A DNA stretch of 64,000 nt, taken from JAEUMY01 sp031394355. GTDB lineage: Bacteria; Pseudomonadota; Gammaproteobacteria; Burkholderiales; Usitatibacteraceae. A program made the translations under genes and the position numbers. The stretch spans positions 3,204-67,203 of the forward strand of contig JANNSU010000042.1 in the NCBI GenBank assembly GCA_031394355.1, read 5' to 3'. The notes below the pieces were generated by a model. It did no database searches and was not told where the DNA came from. It saw nothing but the letters and a program-made list of their open reading frames with translations. Below, in pieces: positions 32,309 through 40,417 of this stretch. Every line of letters begins with the position of its first letter. Positions within the stretch are counted from its first letter, which is position 1.

Positions 32309-32767
32309 ATGGCAGCTAAGAAGCCCGCAGCAAAAAAACCCGCCGCTAAGAAGCCGGCAGCCAAGAAGCCCGCAGCAAAAAAGCCGGCAGCAGCAAAGAA
32401 ACCCGCCGCCAAGAAGCCGGCAGCAGCAAAGAAGCCCGCTGCGAAGAAGCCCGTCGCCAAGAAGCCCGTTGCCAAAAAGGCAGCAGCGCCCAAAGCCGCG
32501 AAGCCAAAAGTCAAGCGCAAGCCCAACGCAGCGTTCATGAAGCCGCTGACCCCGTCAGCCGCTCTGGCCGCCGTGGTGGGTGCAGCAGCGCTGCCCCGTA
32601 CCGAAGTCACCAGCAAGATCTGGGCTTACATCAAGAAAATCGGCCTCCAGGACAAGCTGAACAGGCGCATGATCAACGCCGATGCCAAGCTGCAAGCCAT
32701 TTTCGGTGGCAAGAAGCAGGTATCGATGTTTGAAATGACCAAGCTGGTCAGCAACCATCTGAAGTAA
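32309..32767 (+). CDS. SWIB-domain protein with histone H1-like Ala/Lys/Pro tail
   Basis: 152 aa, AGGAGGAAG before the ATG at 32309. Residues 2-70 are repeats of AAKKPAAKKPA type, resembling bacterial histone H1/AlgP-like nucleoid proteins. Residues about 75-150 (KPNAAFMKPLTPSAALAAVVGAAALPRTEVTSKIWAYIKKIGLQD..., KLQAIFGGKKQVSMFEMTKLVSNHL) are a complete SWIB/MDM2 domain, otherwise known from eukaryotic chromatin remodelling and from Chlamydia. It is probably a DNA-associated nucleoid protein. A clear terminator follows, so it is monocistronic. Confidence 0.92.
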   Translation: MAAKKPAAKKPAAKKPAAKKPAAKKPAAAKKPAAKKPAAAKKPAAKKPVAKKPVAKKAAAPKAAKPKVKRKPNAAFMKPLTPSAALAAVVGAAALPRTEVTSKIWAYIKKIGLQDKLNRRMINADAKLQAIFGGKKQVSMFEMTKLVSNHLK

Positions 32768-32792
32768 TCGGTTGCAGTATCAACAGACGAAG

Positions 32793-32822
32793 GGCAGCGG
32801 AGCGATCCGCTGCCTTTTTTTC
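32793..32822 (+). terminator. Intrinsic terminator of the SWIB gene
   Basis: GGCAGCGGA (32793-32801), GCGA loop, TCCGCTGCC (32806-32814), followed by eight T. Confidence 0.93.
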
Positions 32823-32896
32823 TTGCCCTTGCGTTTCGCCGGACACTTGCGGTTCGGAGTGCGCAGGTCGTACGCGCCCCGAAAGCAGGAGACACC

Positions 32897-33295
32897 ATGC
32901 ACCAAAAGCTTGCCTTGACCTTGGATGATGCCCGTCGAATTGCCGCGGCAGCCGAGTCCGAAGCGGTGAAGAACGGCTGGAGCGTTTGCATCGCCATCGT
33001 GGATGATGGGGCCCACCTGATGCATTTCATCCGATTGGACGGCGCGCAACTCGCCAGCGTCGACATCGCTTTGGGCAAGGCAAGGAGTGCACTGCTTGGC
33101 AAACGCCCCACCAAAGCCTATGAGGACCTGATCGCCGGAGGCCGTACTGCAGCCCTGTCCATGCCAGGCATCACCCATCTTGAAGGCGGCGTTCCGATCG
33201 TGGTTGATGGTCAGTTTGTCGGTGCAGTGGGTGTGTCGGGGGTGAAGTCCTCGCAGGATGCCCAGATTGCGGACGCAGGCATCGCGGCGCTCTGA
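32897..33295 (+). CDS. GlcG/HbpS (DUF336) family heme-binding-like protein
   Basis: 132 aa. It starts LALTLDDARRIAAAAESEAVKNGWSVCIAIVDDGAHLMHFIRLDGAQLASVDIALGKA, the characteristic DUF336 pattern, and ends with the Gly-rich GGVPIVVDGQFVGAVGVSGVKSSQDAQIADAGI. Family members (HbpS, GlcG, corrinoid adenosyltransferase-like) form octamers and some bind heme. There is no signal peptide here, so it is cytoplasmic. Function in this organism unknown. GCAGGAGA precedes the ATG at 32897. Confidence 0.88.
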   Translation: MHQKLALTLDDARRIAAAAESEAVKNGWSVCIAIVDDGAHLMHFIRLDGAQLASVDIALGKARSALLGKRPTKAYEDLIAGGRTAALSMPGITHLEGGVPIVVDGQFVGAVGVSGVKSSQDAQIADAGIAAL

Positions 33296-33361
33296 GCGCC
33301 ATTCATTGCAGCCAATCTGCTGCTTTCCCGCCGCCGTGACTACGCACAGGACTGCCTGCTT

Positions 33362-33373
33362 GCGAATATTCGC
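33362..33373. repeat. Iterated palindrome GCGAATATTCGC, intergenic
   Basis: Located in the 158-base gap between the GlcG-like and SDR genes, about 92 bases before the SDR start. No T-tract follows. Confidence 0.95.
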
Positions 33374-33453
33374 GAGGCGACCAACCGGCGCATGTCGCGA
33401 CATCGTCATGTGACATGCATAATGGGGTCTCCACCAGAACAACACATTGACGC

Positions 33454-34176
33454 ATGAAGCTATTTCTCGTCACCGGCAGTACCAGCGGACTGGGACTTGC
33501 GCTGGTTGATCGTCTGGCCCGGCAACCGGACACCGAGGTCATTGGCGTGTCGAGGCGGCCGCTGGCGGTACCTAACGTGCGCAACGTCGAGATCGACCTG
33601 TCGCAACCCGCCGACATCGTGCCTGGCATCACCGCAGCACTGGCAGCATGCCCGCTGCCGCAGTATGCGGAGGCGGTACTGATCAACAATGCAGGGGTCG
33701 TGGCACCGGTGGCACCGCTGACGCGCATCGACGCCGGCCTGCTTGACCTCAATTTGCGCACCAACCTTGCCGGACCGATGCTGGTCATGCAGGCGTTCAT
33801 CGAGGCGACAAACGGACGCGCAAGAAAGCGACTCATCATCAATATCTCATCGGGCGCAGGGCGCCGCCCGGTGTCAGGCTGGGCCGCCTACTGCGCGAGC
33901 AAGGCGGGCCTCGACATGGCCACACGCGTTGCAGCGTTGGAGGCGCCGCCCGGTTTGGTGATCTGCTCGTTGGCGCCAGGTGTCATCGATACGCCGATGC
34001 AGGTGGCCATTCGTGATTCGCGCTCCGAGGATTTTCCGGACCTGGGACGATTCCAGGCCATGATGGCTGAGGGTACGCTTCGCCCCGCTGCGGAAGTGGC
34101 TGACATCATCCTGCGTCATGTGGAGCACGGTAGCTTCAAGCACGGCGCGCTTCACGATCTTCGCGAAATGGTCTGA
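33454..34176 (+). CDS. Short-chain dehydrogenase/reductase
   Basis: 240 aa. The Rossmann start VTGSTSGLGLALVDRLA carries the TGxxxGxG cofactor motif. NNAG occurs at about residue 77, catalytic Ser in INISSGAGRRPVSGWAAYCASKAGLDM and the Tyr-x3-Lys pair in the same segment. It resembles benzil reductase/YwqC-like SDRs, but the substrate is not assignable. The PAS-GGDEF-EAL gene begins immediately after its stop, so the two are cotranscribed. Confidence 0.9.
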   Translation: MKLFLVTGSTSGLGLALVDRLARQPDTEVIGVSRRPLAVPNVRNVEIDLSQPADIVPGITAALAACPLPQYAEAVLINNAGVVAPVAPLTRIDAGLLDLNLRTNLAGPMLVMQAFIEATNGRARKRLIINISSGAGRRPVSGWAAYCASKAGLDMATRVAALEAPPGLVICSLAPGVIDTPMQVAIRDSRSEDFPDLGRFQAMMAEGTLRPAAEVADIILRHVEHGSFKHGALHDLREMV

Positions 34177-36360
34177 TTGGCGCAAATGGCTGCCGAAGTC
34201 GAACGAGAATTGGCCCGAATCGGCGATGCGCTGCAACACTGCGAGGCGCAGTATGCTGAAGTCATCAGCGCGTTCGAGGCTTTGGATGCCGGCATCGTCT
34301 ACTACGATTCTGTCGACCGCCTTGTGTTCTGCAATTCGTCTTTCCGGGAGATGTATCGTGAAATGGCGGATTGTCTGGTGCCCGGAACCTTGTTCGCTGA
34401 AATTGCCCGCCGATTTGTTCGCTCGGGGCTGGGCGTGCACAAGGACTGGGACGAGGATCGCTACGTTGACTGGCTGATCGCGAATCATCGGGCACCAAAC
34501 CCCGAGGGGTACGAGGTTTCATATCGTGACGGCCAGTGGCTCCTCATTTCTGATCACCGCACAGCCAATGGCGGGCTCATCGGGTTACGGGTGGATATCA
34601 CTCAGCGCAAGGCAGCCGAGGTTGCGCTTGCAGCCAGCGAACAGCGATTCAAGAGTCTTCTGGAAATGTCGTCCGACTGGTATTGGGAGCAAGACGAGGA
34701 GTACCGCTTCACGCGCTTGTCCGAAGGCCACTTGCGCCTGGTCGGCGTACATGCCGACCAACGCCTCGGCAAGCGGCGCTGGGAGTTGGGTCTCACCGGC
34801 GTCAGCGAAGAAGCGTGGATTGAACACCGTCGCCTGCTGGACGCGCGTCAGCCTTTTCGGAGTTTTGAATACCAGTTGCTTTCTCCGGATGGCCGACTGT
34901 TCTATATCAGCGTGTCCGGGGTACCTGTGTTTGATTGCAGCGGTCGCTTCAGCGGCTATCGTGGTACCGGCACGGACATCACGCAGCGCAAGGCATATGA
35001 AGCGCGCATCAAGGAACTTGCCGAATACGACTTCCTGACTGGACTGCCAAACCGGAGTCTGCTGAATACTCGCTTCGATCTGGCCGAAAGACTTGCGCGT
35101 CGATCCGGCCAAATGCTGGCTCTCATGTTCATCGACCTTGACCGGTTCAAAAATATCAACGATTCGCTCGGACACCCGGTCGGGGACAAATTGCTGGCCG
35201 AGACGGCGCAGAGATTGCGTGACCTGGTGAGATCAACGGACACGGTGTCGCGACATGGCGGCGACGAGTTTCTCATTTTGCTGAATGACATCGGCCATCC
35301 TGCAAACGTGGGGCGAATTGCAGAGCAGGTTCTGGCTGAACTGTCTCGCCCTTACAGCGTTGCGGGTCATGAGTTGATCGTGACGCCTTCGATCGGCATC
35401 ACCGTATGGCCATCGGACGCAGAAGACTTGCCCGAACTGGTGCGCCAGGCCGATATGGCGATGTATCACTCGAAGTCGATGGGCCGAAACCAGTACAGCT
35501 TCTTCAAGGACGAGATGAACATCCGGGTTCATGAGCGCCTTGCGCTGGAGAACGCACTGCGCCGGGCCATCCAGAACAACGAGTTCTATCTGGAGTTCCA
35601 GCCCGTTTTTGATCTGCGAACACGCCGCATCACCAGCGCCGAGGCACTGCTGCGCTGGGTGCATCCAGAGTTGGGCCAAGTGTCGCCCGCGCGCTTCATT
35701 CCCATAGCAGAGGACACCGGTCTCATTGTGCCCATCGGCGACCTGGTGATCGGTAAAGTATGCGAGCGCAAGGAAGCGCTCGCGGGATCACCGCACGCTT
35801 GGTTGCCCATCGCAATAAATCTTTCGGCGATCCAGCTGCGTGACCGTCATCTGCTTGAGGTGCTGCCGGCGAAATTCCATCAGCATGGATTGCAGCCCGG
35901 CGCACTGGAGCTGGAAATCACGGAGAGTCTTCTTCTCTCGGAATCGGAGTCTGCTGCGGGAATGCTGCAGGCATTGAGGGTCGAGGGCATGCGCCTGGTG
36001 ATCGATGACTTCGGTACCGGCTATTCCAACCTGGGCTTTCTTCGCAAATTTGCCATCGACAAGCTCAAGGTCGACCAGAGTTTCATTCGAGATATTCCCG
36101 CCGACTACAACGCCATGGCATTGGCACGGGGCATCATTGGCCTGGCCAAGAGTGTTGGCCTTCGAACTGTGGCAGAGGGAATTGAGACTCAGGCTCAACT
36201 TGACTTCCTTGTCGATGCGGGATGCGATGAGGGGCAGGGCTATTTGCTGGCTCGGCCAGCCAGCTACGAGACGCTGATTGAACTTCTGGACGCACAGCAC
36301 GAGGCGGAAGTGTCCAAATCTACTCGCCTGAGGTTTCTGAGCCACCTGAAGGGAACTTGA
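34177..36360 (+). CDS. PAS-PAS-GGDEF-EAL cyclic di-GMP signalling protein
   Basis: 727 aa from TTG 34177, or 724 aa from ATG 34186. Two PAS-type sensor modules (about residues 15-145 and 150-275) precede a GGDEF domain with intact HGGDEF near residue 362, and an EAL domain with SAEALLRW (about 489), LEITES, DDFGTGYSNL, KVDQSFI and AEGIET. Both catalytic motifs look complete, so it may make or degrade cyclic di-GMP, with net activity set by the PAS input. There is no membrane helix, hence cytosolic. It overlaps the convergent DUF455 gene by 41 bases at the 3' end. Confidence 0.93.
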   Translation: MAQMAAEVERELARIGDALQHCEAQYAEVISAFEALDAGIVYYDSVDRLVFCNSSFREMYREMADCLVPGTLFAEIARRFVRSGLGVHKDWDEDRYVDWLIANHRAPNPEGYEVSYRDGQWLLISDHRTANGGLIGLRVDITQRKAAEVALAASEQRFKSLLEMSSDWYWEQDEEYRFTRLSEGHLRLVGVHADQRLGKRRWELGLTGVSEEAWIEHRRLLDARQPFRSFEYQLLSPDGRLFYISVSGVPVFDCSGRFSGYRGTGTDITQRKAYEARIKELAEYDFLTGLPNRSLLNTRFDLAERLARRSGQMLALMFIDLDRFKNINDSLGHPVGDKLLAETAQRLRDLVRSTDTVSRHGGDEFLILLNDIGHPANVGRIAEQVLAELSRPYSVAGHELIVTPSIGITVWPSDAEDLPELVRQADMAMYHSKSMGRNQYSFFKDEMNIRVHERLALENALRRAIQNNEFYLEFQPVFDLRTRRITSAEALLRWVHPELGQVSPARFIPIAEDTGLIVPIGDLVIGKVCERKEALAGSPHAWLPIAINLSAIQLRDRHLLEVLPAKFHQHGLQPGALELEITESLLLSESESAAGMLQALRVEGMRLVIDDFGTGYSNLGFLRKFAIDKLKVDQSFIRDIPADYNAMALARGIIGLAKSVGLRTVAEGIETQAQLDFLVDAGCDEGQGYLLARPASYETLIELLDAQHEAEVSKSTRLRFLSHLKGT

Positions 36361-37156
36361 TTGAGCTGATTTGGCGGATTTCGTCCGCAGTGAAGCCCGC
36401 GGCGAGTCTCGCGGCCATGTTTGGCGGCGAACGCAAGAGCGGCGCATTGTGCGCTGCCATCAGGGCGAGAAACGTCTCGACAGGCTCCAGGCCGCGGGCG
36501 TTGCAAAGCCAGTGATACCAGTGCGTGCCGATGGCGACATGGCCGATTTCGTCCTGAAGAATGACCTTCAGAATGTCTGCCGCCTTGTGGTCCCCGGACT
36601 GTGTCAGCTTTGCAATCAGACCGGGCGTGACATCCAGGCCGCGCGCCTCCAGCACTCTGGGTACCAGTGCCATGCGCGCGAGCGCATCATGCACTGTCTT
36701 TCTCGCCATATCCCACAATCCATCATGTGCTACGCAGTCGCCGTACTCGCAGCCGATGGCGCGCAGGTGATCGCGCAGCAGTGTGAAGTGGGCCGCTTCT
36801 TCGATTGCGACCTTGCGCCAGTCAGAATAGTAGGTGGCAGGAAATCCATCAAATCGCCAGATTGCATCCAAAGCCAGGTTGACGGCGTTGAATTCAATGT
36901 GCGCCAGGGCATGCAGAAGCGCGATCCGGCCTGTTTGGCTGGCAAGACTCCGCCGCTTGACTGCGGTGGGTGGTACGAGTAACGGCCGGTCCGGGCGGCC
37001 TGGGGACAAATGGTGCGCAGTGTCGGGCACAGACCACAAGGGGTCGTTCGATCCAGCGGAGGGTAACACTGCCGTCCTGCGCAGTTTCTCTTCAAGGACG
37101 GGCTCGTGCCAGACATCGAAGGCCACTTGGCGGAGGGTGGGGGCGTCAGTGCGCAT
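36320..37156 (-). CDS. DUF455 ferritin-like protein
   Basis: 278 aa, minus strand. A ferritin-like four-helix bundle is suggested by LLHALAHIEFNAVNLALDAIWRF, VAIEEAAHFTLLRDHL and ILQDEIGHVAIGTHWYHW, which place Glu and ExxH di-iron-type ligands on successive helices. This is DUF455, related to MiaE-like and rubrerythrin-like oxygen-activating proteins. The reaction is unknown. It converges on the GGDEF-EAL gene, and the overlap in 36320-36360 means mutual antisense 3' ends. Confidence 0.85.
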   Translation of the reverse strand: MRTDAPTLRQVAFDVWHEPVLEEKLRRTAVLPSAGSNDPLWSVPDTAHHLSPGRPDRPLLVPPTAVKRRSLASQTGRIALLHALAHIEFNAVNLALDAIWRFDGFPATYYSDWRKVAIEEAAHFTLLRDHLRAIGCEYGDCVAHDGLWDMARKTVHDALARMALVPRVLEARGLDVTPGLIAKLTQSGDHKAADILKVILQDEIGHVAIGTHWYHWLCNARGLEPVETFLALMAAHNAPLLRSPPNMAARLAAGFTADEIRQISSIKFPSGGSETSGE

Positions 37157-37252
37157 GCGAAAAGTGTACCGGCATTGTGTAAGTGTCCCCTCTGAATCTC
37201 GACGAAACCGAAATTGCCTTACGCTGTCTGATGCCGTTCAACGCAACTGGAG

Positions 37253-37921
37253 ATGCTGATCGTGTTCAAGTTTCCCTTTCCCCTGCAGGGCCATTTATTC
37301 GTTCGAGAGTTGATTCGTTCCCTTGCCGTGTTCGCATGCATGTTGGGTTCGACTGCTGCATTCACCGCCGCGTCGCAATCGGCGCAGCCACCGAAGGTCG
37401 CCAAGGCCATATTTGCCGGTGGCTGCTTCTGGTGCATGGAAGCGCCATTTGACAAGCTGCCTGGCGTGATGTCCACCATCTCGGGATACATCGGTGGCAA
37501 GACGCTCAACCCGACCTATCAGCAGATCAGCACTGGCACGACAGGCCACACTGAGGCAGTCGAGGTCACCTACGATCCGGCGAAGGTCTCGTATGAAAAG
37601 TTGCTGGAAGTCTTTTGGCGCAACATCGATCCGACCACCAAAGATCGGCAGTTCTGCGACGGCGGCAGCCAATACCGTTCCGGAATTTTCTTTCTGAATG
37701 CCGAGCAGAAGCGGCTTGCGGAATCATCCAAGGTGGCGCTGGTGAAGAGCAAACCGTTTGCAGGCGACATCGTGACCGAAATCACGATGGCCACGACCTT
37801 CTATGCGGCGGAAGATTATCATCAAGACTACTACCTGAAGAACCCTGTCCGCTATAACTTGTATCGTTCTGGATGCGGGCGTGATGCGCGGCTGAAGCAG
37901 TTATGGGGCAGTGCACCCTGA
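37253..37921 (+). CDS. msrA: Exported peptide methionine-S-sulfoxide reductase
   Basis: 222 aa. Repairs the S-epimer of methionine sulfoxide in proteins. The active site FAGGCFWCMEAPFDKLPGV carries the catalytic Cys, and GYIGGKTLNPTY, TGHTEAVEVTYDP and DRQFCDGGSQYRSGIFF are family signatures; GCGRDARL near the end may provide a resolving Cys. The N-terminal about 45 residues (LIRSLAVFACMLGSTAAFTAASQS) form a signal peptide, so this MsrA is probably periplasmic. The start is either ATG 37253 or GTG 37262; the GGAG at 37249-37252 fits the GTG spacing better. Confidence 0.92.
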   Translation: MLIVFKFPFPLQGHLFVRELIRSLAVFACMLGSTAAFTAASQSAQPPKVAKAIFAGGCFWCMEAPFDKLPGVMSTISGYIGGKTLNPTYQQISTGTTGHTEAVEVTYDPAKVSYEKLLEVFWRNIDPTTKDRQFCDGGSQYRSGIFFLNAEQKRLAESSKVALVKSKPFAGDIVTEITMATTFYAAEDYHQDYYLKNPVRYNLYRSGCGRDARLKQLWGSAP

Positions 37922-38017
37922 CGCGACGCGGAGGCCTGTCCCTCTGGGGCTCTCTTGGTGCCGTTTGTGTCGGGCAGCTGCGTCACCCAGGTAGGGATTG
38001 AGCGAGGGGAAGCGGAC

Positions 38018-38233
38018 ATGACGATAGAAATGAAGCGCCTCAATGGGGGTGGAGTGCTGCGTGCAGCGGGTTACGACGAACGTAACCATGTCATGCGCGT
38101 GCAGCTTGAGCGGGGCACCTACGACTACGCCAACGTTGCGCCAGAACTTTACCGGCGGCTCATCAACGCGCCAACGCCCGGTGCCTTCTTTCGCGATCAG
38201 ATCGAGGAAGAATTCACCGGTCGGCGGGTGTAG
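38018..38233 (+). CDS. KTSC domain protein
   Basis: 71 aa from the ATG at 38018, with AGGGGAAG upstream. The sequence VLRAAGYDERNHVMRVQLERGTYDYANVAPELYRRLINAPTPGAFFRDQI fits the small KTSC domain (about 60 residues, named after lysyl-tRNA synthetase-associated proteins). The function of stand-alone copies is unknown. No partners are cotranscribed; the DUF6600 gene converges on it from the right. Confidence 0.8.
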   Translation: MTIEMKRLNGGGVLRAAGYDERNHVMRVQLERGTYDYANVAPELYRRLINAPTPGAFFRDQIEEEFTGRRV

Positions 38234-38283
38234 CCGTCAGTCCGTTCACGACTTTCCGCAACCCCTTGGTTCCGCCAACAGCT

Positions 38284-40182
38284 TTAGCGCTCCTGAGTCC
38301 GCCCAGGATTGCGGGGGCGATCCGGTTGTGATGCTTCATCGCGTACACGCGGTTCCTTGGCTTGCGGCTCCTTGGCTTGTGGTTCCTTAGCTTGCGTTGG
38401 CTTTGCCGGCGCCACAGGCGCAGGGGTGGGCTGCGCCCCGGGTTGCGGCCGGACCACTGCAGATTCGGAGACACGCGGTTTCTCCGTGCGGCCAGTGCGA
38501 TCCACCCGGTCCACCCGGTCGGGCCGATTGATGTCCTGCCGCTGTCCTGTTTGTGCATCCCTTCGCGAAGGTGCAGGCTGTGGAAAGCCAGCGGCTGGTT
38601 CGCCTGCAGATCGGGGCTTGGTGTACCGGGGCTGGGGTTCAGGAATTGCCGGCTGCACAATCTGAACCGGGCTGGAAGCCGGTTTTGTGACTGACTCCGG
38701 CGCGGGTCGAGAACCCATGCTGTCGGATGGCGAACCAACAGGCACCTGTGCTGGTGCCACGTTGGCCGCGGGCCGTGGGTCCGCCGGAACAGGCTTGTTC
38801 GGTCGCAGCACTTCGCCTCGCTGTGGCATCGGCATCGGCTGTGGCACGGATTGGGGTGATGGTGCCACCACGTCGAGCGGTTTGCCGCTGCTGCCGGGCT
38901 GGCGGCCCGTGTTGCGATCAGGCTCAGTGCGTCGTGGCGGCAGAATCGCGCCGTCCTGAACGGCTGGACGGTTCCAGGCCGACTCACCGCGGATGCGTGC
39001 CTGGTTGGTCGCCACCGGCGCTGCCGACTGGAATGTGGCAGGGGAAACCACCGTCACGCCGGGTTTGTGGTTCACGTATTGCCGCGGTGGCCGTGTGTGC
39101 ACCGGACGATTGATGTGGATGTGGTTGATGTTGTAGACGTACGTTGGGCTGTGCGTGTACCACGGGACAAAGGCTTCGTAGGGCGCCAGCGGGAACCAGC
39201 CGATGCCGTGCCCATTGCCTGAAGCGAAGCTGACAGTCCAATCGCTGCCACCGACCCATGCGACCAGTGCGGGGGAGTAGATGGGGCGATGGCGGCGTGT
39301 TCCCGGCCACCAAGCCCAGCGCCCGCGCACTTGTACCCACCGTCCGTAATGGGTGGCAGCGAAGCCCCAGGGTGCATCGTCGATCCATGTCCAGCCCCAT
39401 GGGCGGACATAGCGCCAATGACCGTATCGATACGGTGCCCAGTCCACGACCACGCGCGGCACCCACACCCGGCCATACTCGATCTCCTCTTCCCACGTGC
39501 CGTTGGCGTCGAGTTCTTCGTGACCTGTCATGAAGGGGGACACGTGAGTAGAAATGGCCGGATTCCACCGCTCATCCAGCACTTGCACCCAGTCATCGAA
39601 ATTGGTCCGGGCGATGGACTCCATGCGCGCACCGCTGCGATCCATGAGGGCCATGCGACCGGCATCAACCCACGGTGTTCCAGCGCGGGAATCAATGCGT
39701 GCCCGGCCGGCGTAAACGGCCACCGAGGATTCGCCTTTGTCCATGTCGGCCTCGAAGCGATAACTGCCGCTGGAACGCAGAGTCACCGTGCCTTCAGGCG
39801 TGTGGACGCGATAGACCTCTCCCTTCTCAATCAAGCCAATGCGAATATTCGCAGTACCGCGCTGGAGGTAGATTGCGAACTCGGTGTCATTCAGCTTTTG
39901 TATGTCGACAACGGTGTCGTGGTCGAGCCGGATGGCAGTGGGACCAACCTTCCATTCGGCGCGTGACCGTCCCTCTGTCCAGATCGAGTTTTCTGACGTA
40001 ACCGGGACATTCAGGCGGGCAGGCTGCCAGCCATCTTCCTGGTCGGCATAGAATTTTACGTCTCCCTCGATGAGGGTGATGCGACCAACCCGACCCGGGG
40101 GGTCGGCCAGGGCATGGGTAGCGAACACGAAGAGCGCCGCAATTGCAACGAGTTGTTTCCACGCACGCCTTGCTGTTTCCAT
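38284..40182 (-). CDS. DUF6600/FecR-domain exported protein
   Basis: 632 aa, minus strand, from ATG 40182 with AAGGAGA upstream. A signal peptide (to about residue 27) precedes a FecR-like beta domain (GRITLIEGDVKFYADQEDGW...GTVTLRSSGSYRFEAD). A Trp/Tyr-rich DUF6600 region follows (VWVPRVVVDWAPYRYGHWRYV, PWGWTWIDDAPWGFAATHYGRW). The last 270 residues are Pro/Gln/Arg-rich low complexity with the sequence AKEPQAKEPQAKEP. It is probably periplasmic or surface-associated. FecR domains usually sense envelope signals, but no sigma factor is adjacent. Confidence 0.82.
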   Translation of the reverse strand: METARRAWKQLVAIAALFVFATHALADPPGRVGRITLIEGDVKFYADQEDGWQPARLNVPVTSENSIWTEGRSRAEWKVGPTAIRLDHDTVVDIQKLNDTEFAIYLQRGTANIRIGLIEKGEVYRVHTPEGTVTLRSSGSYRFEADMDKGESSVAVYAGRARIDSRAGTPWVDAGRMALMDRSGARMESIARTNFDDWVQVLDERWNPAISTHVSPFMTGHEELDANGTWEEEIEYGRVWVPRVVVDWAPYRYGHWRYVRPWGWTWIDDAPWGFAATHYGRWVQVRGRWAWWPGTRRHRPIYSPALVAWVGGSDWTVSFASGNGHGIGWFPLAPYEAFVPWYTHSPTYVYNINHIHINRPVHTRPPRQYVNHKPGVTVVSPATFQSAAPVATNQARIRGESAWNRPAVQDGAILPPRRTEPDRNTGRQPGSSGKPLDVVAPSPQSVPQPMPMPQRGEVLRPNKPVPADPRPAANVAPAQVPVGSPSDSMGSRPAPESVTKPASSPVQIVQPAIPEPQPRYTKPRSAGEPAAGFPQPAPSRRDAQTGQRQDINRPDRVDRVDRTGRTEKPRVSESAVVRPQPGAQPTPAPVAPAKPTQAKEPQAKEPQAKEPRVRDEASQPDRPRNPGRTQER

Positions 40183-40417
40183 GGTTGTTTCTCCTTGCAC
40201 CTACAACGGACCAGGGACCCATACCGTTTACCGGCTGAAGGCAGTTTACGGGCTTTCCGGAACAGCGCTTGACATGCGGACGATCGGACGTGGAACGGAA
40301 GGGAGTTTCATGCGATGATCTTCCGGTGTTGTGGTCGGAACGCTGCCATGTGCCGTGCCGCCCGCTAAATGGGTGCGTGATACTCGTGATCGTCGTGAAA
40401 TCGGAGTGAGGCATTGG

